A DNA stretch of 64,000 nucleotides from contig CAJUDL010000004.1 of the NCBI GenBank assembly GCA_910585285.1, positions 41,428 to 105,427 on the forward strand, read 5' to 3'. The notes under the pieces were generated by a model. That model was not told the origin of the DNA, ran no database searches, and saw only the letters and a program-made list of their open reading frames with translations. The stretch is from an uncultured Muribaculaceae bacterium (GTDB lineage: Bacteria; Bacteroidota; Bacteroidia; Bacteroidales; Muribaculaceae). The translations under genes were made by a program, and so were the position numbers. Shown here one piece after another: positions 61,019 to 64,000 of this stretch; within the stretch, counting starts at the first letter, position 1; every line of letters begins with the position of its first letter.

Positions 61019-61098
61019 TTTTCTGGGTTATTTAATTAATTTAAGTTTCGCAAGCTTCAACTTAAAGTTTAAGAGTTTATAAGTTTAAAAGTTTATCA

Positions 61099-61134
61099 GA
61101 TGCGAATATGACAGAGTTTTTATTTATTCGCATC
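61099..61134. repeat. 10-bp inverted repeat upstream of htpG
   Basis: GATGCGAATA (61099-61108) and TATTCGCATC (61125-61134), perfect arms with a 16-nt loop. It may be a regulatory site or leader hairpin for htpG. Confidence 0.55.
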
Positions 61135-61148
61135 AAACAAATAAACTC

Positions 61149-61210
61149 ATAAACTGCGCACAGCGCAATTAAACTTATAAACTTCAACTTTCCACTTGCG
61201 AAAGTTGAAT
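61149..61210. repeat. dispersed ~60-bp repeat, copy 2
   Basis: Second copy of the element at 51280-51340, with TGCGCACAGCGCA and the AAACTTATAAACTTCAAC stretch, ending GAAAGTTGAA. Related inverted fragments (TTTATAAGTTTAA) lie at ~61070-61098. No gene is seen in 61211-61441. Confidence 0.83.
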
Positions 61211-61442
61211 AATTTAAAATTTGCATGATTTATAAATTGCAGAGCATAGACGCGATGTCTTCAGCCCGCATATTTTATTCAAACAAATATCGTGCCATTT
61301 CAATTATAACAATCTTTCCCGGGATAAAAGTTTACTAAATAGGCTATAATAAACGACCTCAAGGACAATCGGTGGGGCACCAAGAGTGCCTTCACTCAAC
61401 CGGCTTCACCTAAAGATTAAAACGGAATTTTAAATTAAAAAG

Positions 61443-61475
61443 AAGGACACCAGCAATACTTTGCCCAGTGTCCTT
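61443..61475 (-). terminator. terminator of the WG-repeat operon
   Basis: AAGGACAC (61443-61450) pairs with GTGTCCTT (61468-61475), with an inner GCAA/TTGC. On the minus strand it is followed by CTTTTTAATTT. Confidence 0.82.
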
Positions 61476-61511
61476 TTGATTGGTTATTAGAGTTGATGAT
61501 TGGAAAAGTGG

Positions 61512-63260
61512 TTAGTTGGCAAGAGAGTCAACTGCTACCGAATCGCTTGGCATTTCATCAAGCGCAACGATATCAAGATCTTGATATACGTTAAGTATCA
61601 AGGTATTGGTTCCGGACTCCTCATAGTAATTGACATTTACACCGACTTTTCCTTTCTTAAGCACTGCAAGGGATTCTCCCTCATAGTCATCGATGTTAAT
61701 TTGCTTGAAACCATGCTGCTTAAGAATTTCAATTATGGCTTTTGTGGCATCATCTGCAAAGTCTTTTGAAGATTCTGCAACAATGGAGAATGCCACAACT
61801 TTCGCATTATTGAATTTGTATCCGCTCAACACTTGACGAGAGTAGGTAGAGAACCAGTATGTCTCAGTCTTGGTTGTATATTCCGGAGATGCTATGGGGT
61901 CGGCAGTCTCGGCGTTTATCTTGAGTGTCCATTTGTAGCCTCCGCTTATATCGGGCAATGCCAGAGAATACTCATTTGAATAGGTCATTGCTTTGGCACC
62001 TTCGGGAAGAAGTTTGCTGATCTCGGTTCCGAATAGTACACCGTTCACACCATTGTCGTTGATGTATGAAGCCATTCTCTTGCCGACCTCTTCAGCATTG
62101 AAATAATCTGTATAAATCAGAGAAGATTTAACAATGAAATTTAAGGCATAAAATGATTCCTGTGTAATAGATTTTCCCTCGAATGTATAGAAATCATATT
62201 GATGGTCTTTCTCTCCTGCAATAACTTCAAATTTCGTTTTATTTAAGTTATTGGAATACATAGAAATGAAATATTCAAAATCATCAAAGGTTTTCTCTTT
62301 TTCTCCCGTTTTGCTGAGAATACTCCATTTTTTATCACCGTCTTTTACATAAAACTTATCTTCTGAATATAAACCCAACGACTCATATTTGGGTCGAATC
62401 AGAATCTCACCTTCAAGATTCATAAGACCGGTTTTATTATCCTCTGTAATGAATGCGAATTCTTTACCATTAAAAAACTCACCAAAACCATGAACTTTCG
62501 CCGGCAATTTTGAGAAATTTCCTTTTTTATCGATATACCCGGGGATATTTTCATCGCTTTTCATCACGAGTGCCTTCCCATCAATAAATTGGGAGTGCAA
62601 ATTCATCCTATCCTTGAATTTGGTTATCTCTTTTCCGTCTTTGTTAAGAAGAGAATATTCAACCTTTGTCATTCCGAGGCTATCAGGGGTTGTTAGCGTA
62701 CCAACAAACACCATTCCTTCTCCGGCATAGGTCAAGAGGTCATATTTGGCAGGAACAAGAACTTTCCCGTCAGTGTTGATGAGACCGCATTTATTGTCTG
62801 CTGTCATGAAACACAACGTTCCATCAATTATAGTTCTATTGACTCCAATAATTTCCTTACCATCAACCGGCATGAAGGTTAGTTTTTCCTTTCCTGAAGC
62901 ATCCACAAGTTTTATACGTTCATTTTTGTGGGTAACAGGTATGACGCCATCTATCATATAGCCGGCATCAACAAGATCTTCACAACCCGGCACAAGTTCA
63001 GGTTTTTTCGCGTCCGCTTTATAAACAGAAATACCGTCATTCTCTTCTACTGTAAAGAATCCATTGATTACAGGTGATGGCGTTTTCTCAAATTCCTCTT
63101 CATAAAGCATTTTTCCATCCGGTCCAATGAATCCCCATTTAGCATCTTTCGAAGTCTTGACAGCTATATAATCAAGTGAATTGGAGCTTTTCGATTCACT
63201 ACATGCAGTCATAATAGCAGCCAACACAGCAAAGACTGTAATAATATATATTTTTTTCAT
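61512..63260 (-). CDS. WG-repeat lipoprotein
   Basis: A 582-residue lipoprotein from ATG 63260 (TTG 63266 would add two residues), with lipobox MTAC near residue 20. Repeated WG-type blades can be seen: KWGFIGPDGKMLYEEEFE, CGLINTDGKVLVPAKYD, IPGYIDKKGNFSKLP, TGLMNLEGEILIRPKYES. The last ~200 residues are different and may form a separate domain. WG repeats are usually protein-interaction surfaces. It is the second gene after a small lipoprotein, 6 bp apart. Confidence 0.82.
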   Translation of the reverse strand: MKKIYIITVFAVLAAIMTACSESKSSNSLDYIAVKTSKDAKWGFIGPDGKMLYEEEFEKTPSPVINGFFTVEENDGISVYKADAKKPELVPGCEDLVDAGYMIDGVIPVTHKNERIKLVDASGKEKLTFMPVDGKEIIGVNRTIIDGTLCFMTADNKCGLINTDGKVLVPAKYDLLTYAGEGMVFVGTLTTPDSLGMTKVEYSLLNKDGKEITKFKDRMNLHSQFIDGKALVMKSDENIPGYIDKKGNFSKLPAKVHGFGEFFNGKEFAFITEDNKTGLMNLEGEILIRPKYESLGLYSEDKFYVKDGDKKWSILSKTGEKEKTFDDFEYFISMYSNNLNKTKFEVIAGEKDHQYDFYTFEGKSITQESFYALNFIVKSSLIYTDYFNAEEVGKRMASYINDNGVNGVLFGTEISKLLPEGAKAMTYSNEYSLALPDISGGYKWTLKINAETADPIASPEYTTKTETYWFSTYSRQVLSGYKFNNAKVVAFSIVAESSKDFADDATKAIIEILKQHGFKQINIDDYEGESLAVLKKGKVGVNVNYYEESGTNTLILNVYQDLDIVALDEMPSDSVAVDSLAN

Positions 63261-63266
63261 GGTCAA

Positions 63267-63686
63267 TTATTCAAAATCCGGTGCACCATAATAGAAAGTC
63301 AGATATGCCAATTCCTCCGGATTTGCAGATCCTATCATGCGTATGCTTCCTGAAGTAGAAAACTCCCACATTGTGTTCATTGACTGATGATTCCATGTAA
63401 TATATATTCTGGAATCCTTTATTTGGTATTTACCGGAATAAGAAGATTTATTTCCGAGCTTTTTACCATCGAGCGACCATGCCTGAATCACGAATGTGCC
63501 ATCATAACCAGGACCGGAGTCGTGATTCATGTCTATAACCCAATAGTAGGATGGATCTCCACTGACTTCAGCAGTGTAATAATCGTGAGATGACTGAGAT
63601 CCAGGTTCGTCTTTTTCGCATGAGGTTACGCTGACAGTCATCATCAGGAGGAACAATAAGGCAGCAAGTCCTTTAAGCTGTTTCAT
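63267..63686 (-). CDS. small lipoprotein, lipocalin-like beta fold
   Basis: A 139-residue lipoprotein with lipobox VTSC (Cys near residue 23). The rest is a beta-rich sequence (YYTAEVSGDPSYYWVIDM, YSGKYQIKDSRIYITWNHQSMNTMWEFSTSG) in the style of lipocalin-like or META-like Bacteroidota lipoproteins. I do not recognise a family. It heads a two-gene operon with the WG protein and lies 40-50 nt after a structured terminator-like region. Confidence 0.7.
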   Translation of the reverse strand: MKQLKGLAALLFLLMMTVSVTSCEKDEPGSQSSHDYYTAEVSGDPSYYWVIDMNHDSGPGYDGTFVIQAWSLDGKKLGNKSSYSGKYQIKDSRIYITWNHQSMNTMWEFSTSGSIRMIGSANPEELAYLTFYYGAPDFE

Positions 63687-63733
63687 AATGAAATAGTTGT
63701 TGTTGTTCTGACAAGACTCACGATATCAGAGTG

Positions 63734-63838
63734 AAAAAATAAAAAAGCGTGAGAGTCAATACCAATTGCCCGTTCTCCGGTTTGAGGCTCTGGTATGCCC
63801 TGATTAGAAGAACGAGCAATAACGCAGAGGCCTCACGC
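63734..63838 (-). terminator. structured terminator or attenuator upstream of the lipoprotein operon
   Basis: On the minus strand GCGTGAG (63838-63832) pairs with CTCACGC (63753-63747), followed by TTTTTTATTTTTT. Inside the ~80-nt loop are further complementary blocks, including TTGC...GAGAACG-type pairing. It could be the 3' end of a small RNA or an attenuator for the lipoprotein gene. A 74-codon open frame crosses it but has no family features. Nothing else is recognised in 63839-64000. Confidence 0.55.
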
Positions 63839-64000
63839 AAATATGTATATATGTAGACGTTACAAGAAATACATCTTATAGCGTCAAGGTTATACATATC
63901 CACACAAGCATCTACATCATTGCTACAATCCTGACTAATCATAAGAAATTTACCAGATTTCTTTGATTGAAAAGTCGAGATAAGTCAAATGAGCTAATTG

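Noticed and set aside
63718..63942. 74-codon protein gene
   Set aside because: It runs through the terminator-like hairpin, has no ribosome-binding or family features, and ends in a hydrophobic low-complexity stretch.

Overview
The window looks like a chromosomal segment of a gut-type Bacteroidales bacterium; a Muribaculaceae-like member is a guess from general gene style. Support comes from SusC/SusD-type outer-membrane systems, ECF sigma/FecR signalling with an STN-domain receptor, type IX secretion sorting domains, Bacteroidota marker proteins (DUF4835, DUF5606, long NusB) and many exact matches to the Bacteroidota promoter form TTTG-N19-21-TAnnTTTG.

Layout. 1-5.7 kb (+): translationally coupled late cobalamin genes (ABC ATPase end, cobB, pduO-type adenosyltransferase, cobQ, cobD, cbiB). 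5.7-10.7 kb: an accessory pocket with a higBA toxin-antitoxin pair, an ABC-2 exporter and an ATPase/RloB defence-like pair whose RloB is cut by an amber codon. 10.8-12.1 kb (-): cobC, cobS. 12.3-29.5 kb: a surface nutrient-acquisition locus (STN-SusC, SusD, S8 protease, metallo-beta-lactamase-fold hydrolase, GH31 fused to an endonuclease/exonuclease/phosphatase domain, ECF sigma, FecR, LamG protein, GH2). 29.5-34.4 kb (-): cobT, cobU, an ApgM-like enzyme, a PHP phosphatase and cstA. The nutrient locus therefore sits between cobU-cobT and cobS-cobC, as if it had split one nucleotide-loop operon.

34.5-51.8 kb is mainly housekeeping: a PD40 protein, etfB-etfA-acyl-CoA dehydrogenase, rpsF-rpsR-rplI with a leader hairpin, dnaN, dnaQ, coaBC, DUF4835, recN, rlmB, nusB, yajC, ybbR, coaE, DUF5606. 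Its spacers are unusual. Most from dnaN to yajC are degenerate tandem arrays with a 7-nt period, and three elsewhere are G-rich arrays with a 10-nt period. 52.1-56.9 kb holds a TonB-dependent receptor and a non-SusD lipoprotein behind a leader with competing hairpins.

57.0-57.4 kb contains a strongly structured, promoter- and terminator-bounded non-coding RNA candidate I cannot assign to a family. Next is an AT-rich AAA_14/DUF4143 ATPase gene bracketed by two ~100-bp copies of the same terminator region, then htpG (-), a repeat-rich spacer, and a WG-repeat lipoprotein with a small lipoprotein (-).

The most interesting candidates are the structured RNA, the 7-nt/10-nt phased spacers, the amber-interrupted ATPase/RloB pair, the split cobalamin operon, the GH31-phosphoesterase fusion and the NusB repeat expansion. 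Family calls are from reading the translations; no searches were run.
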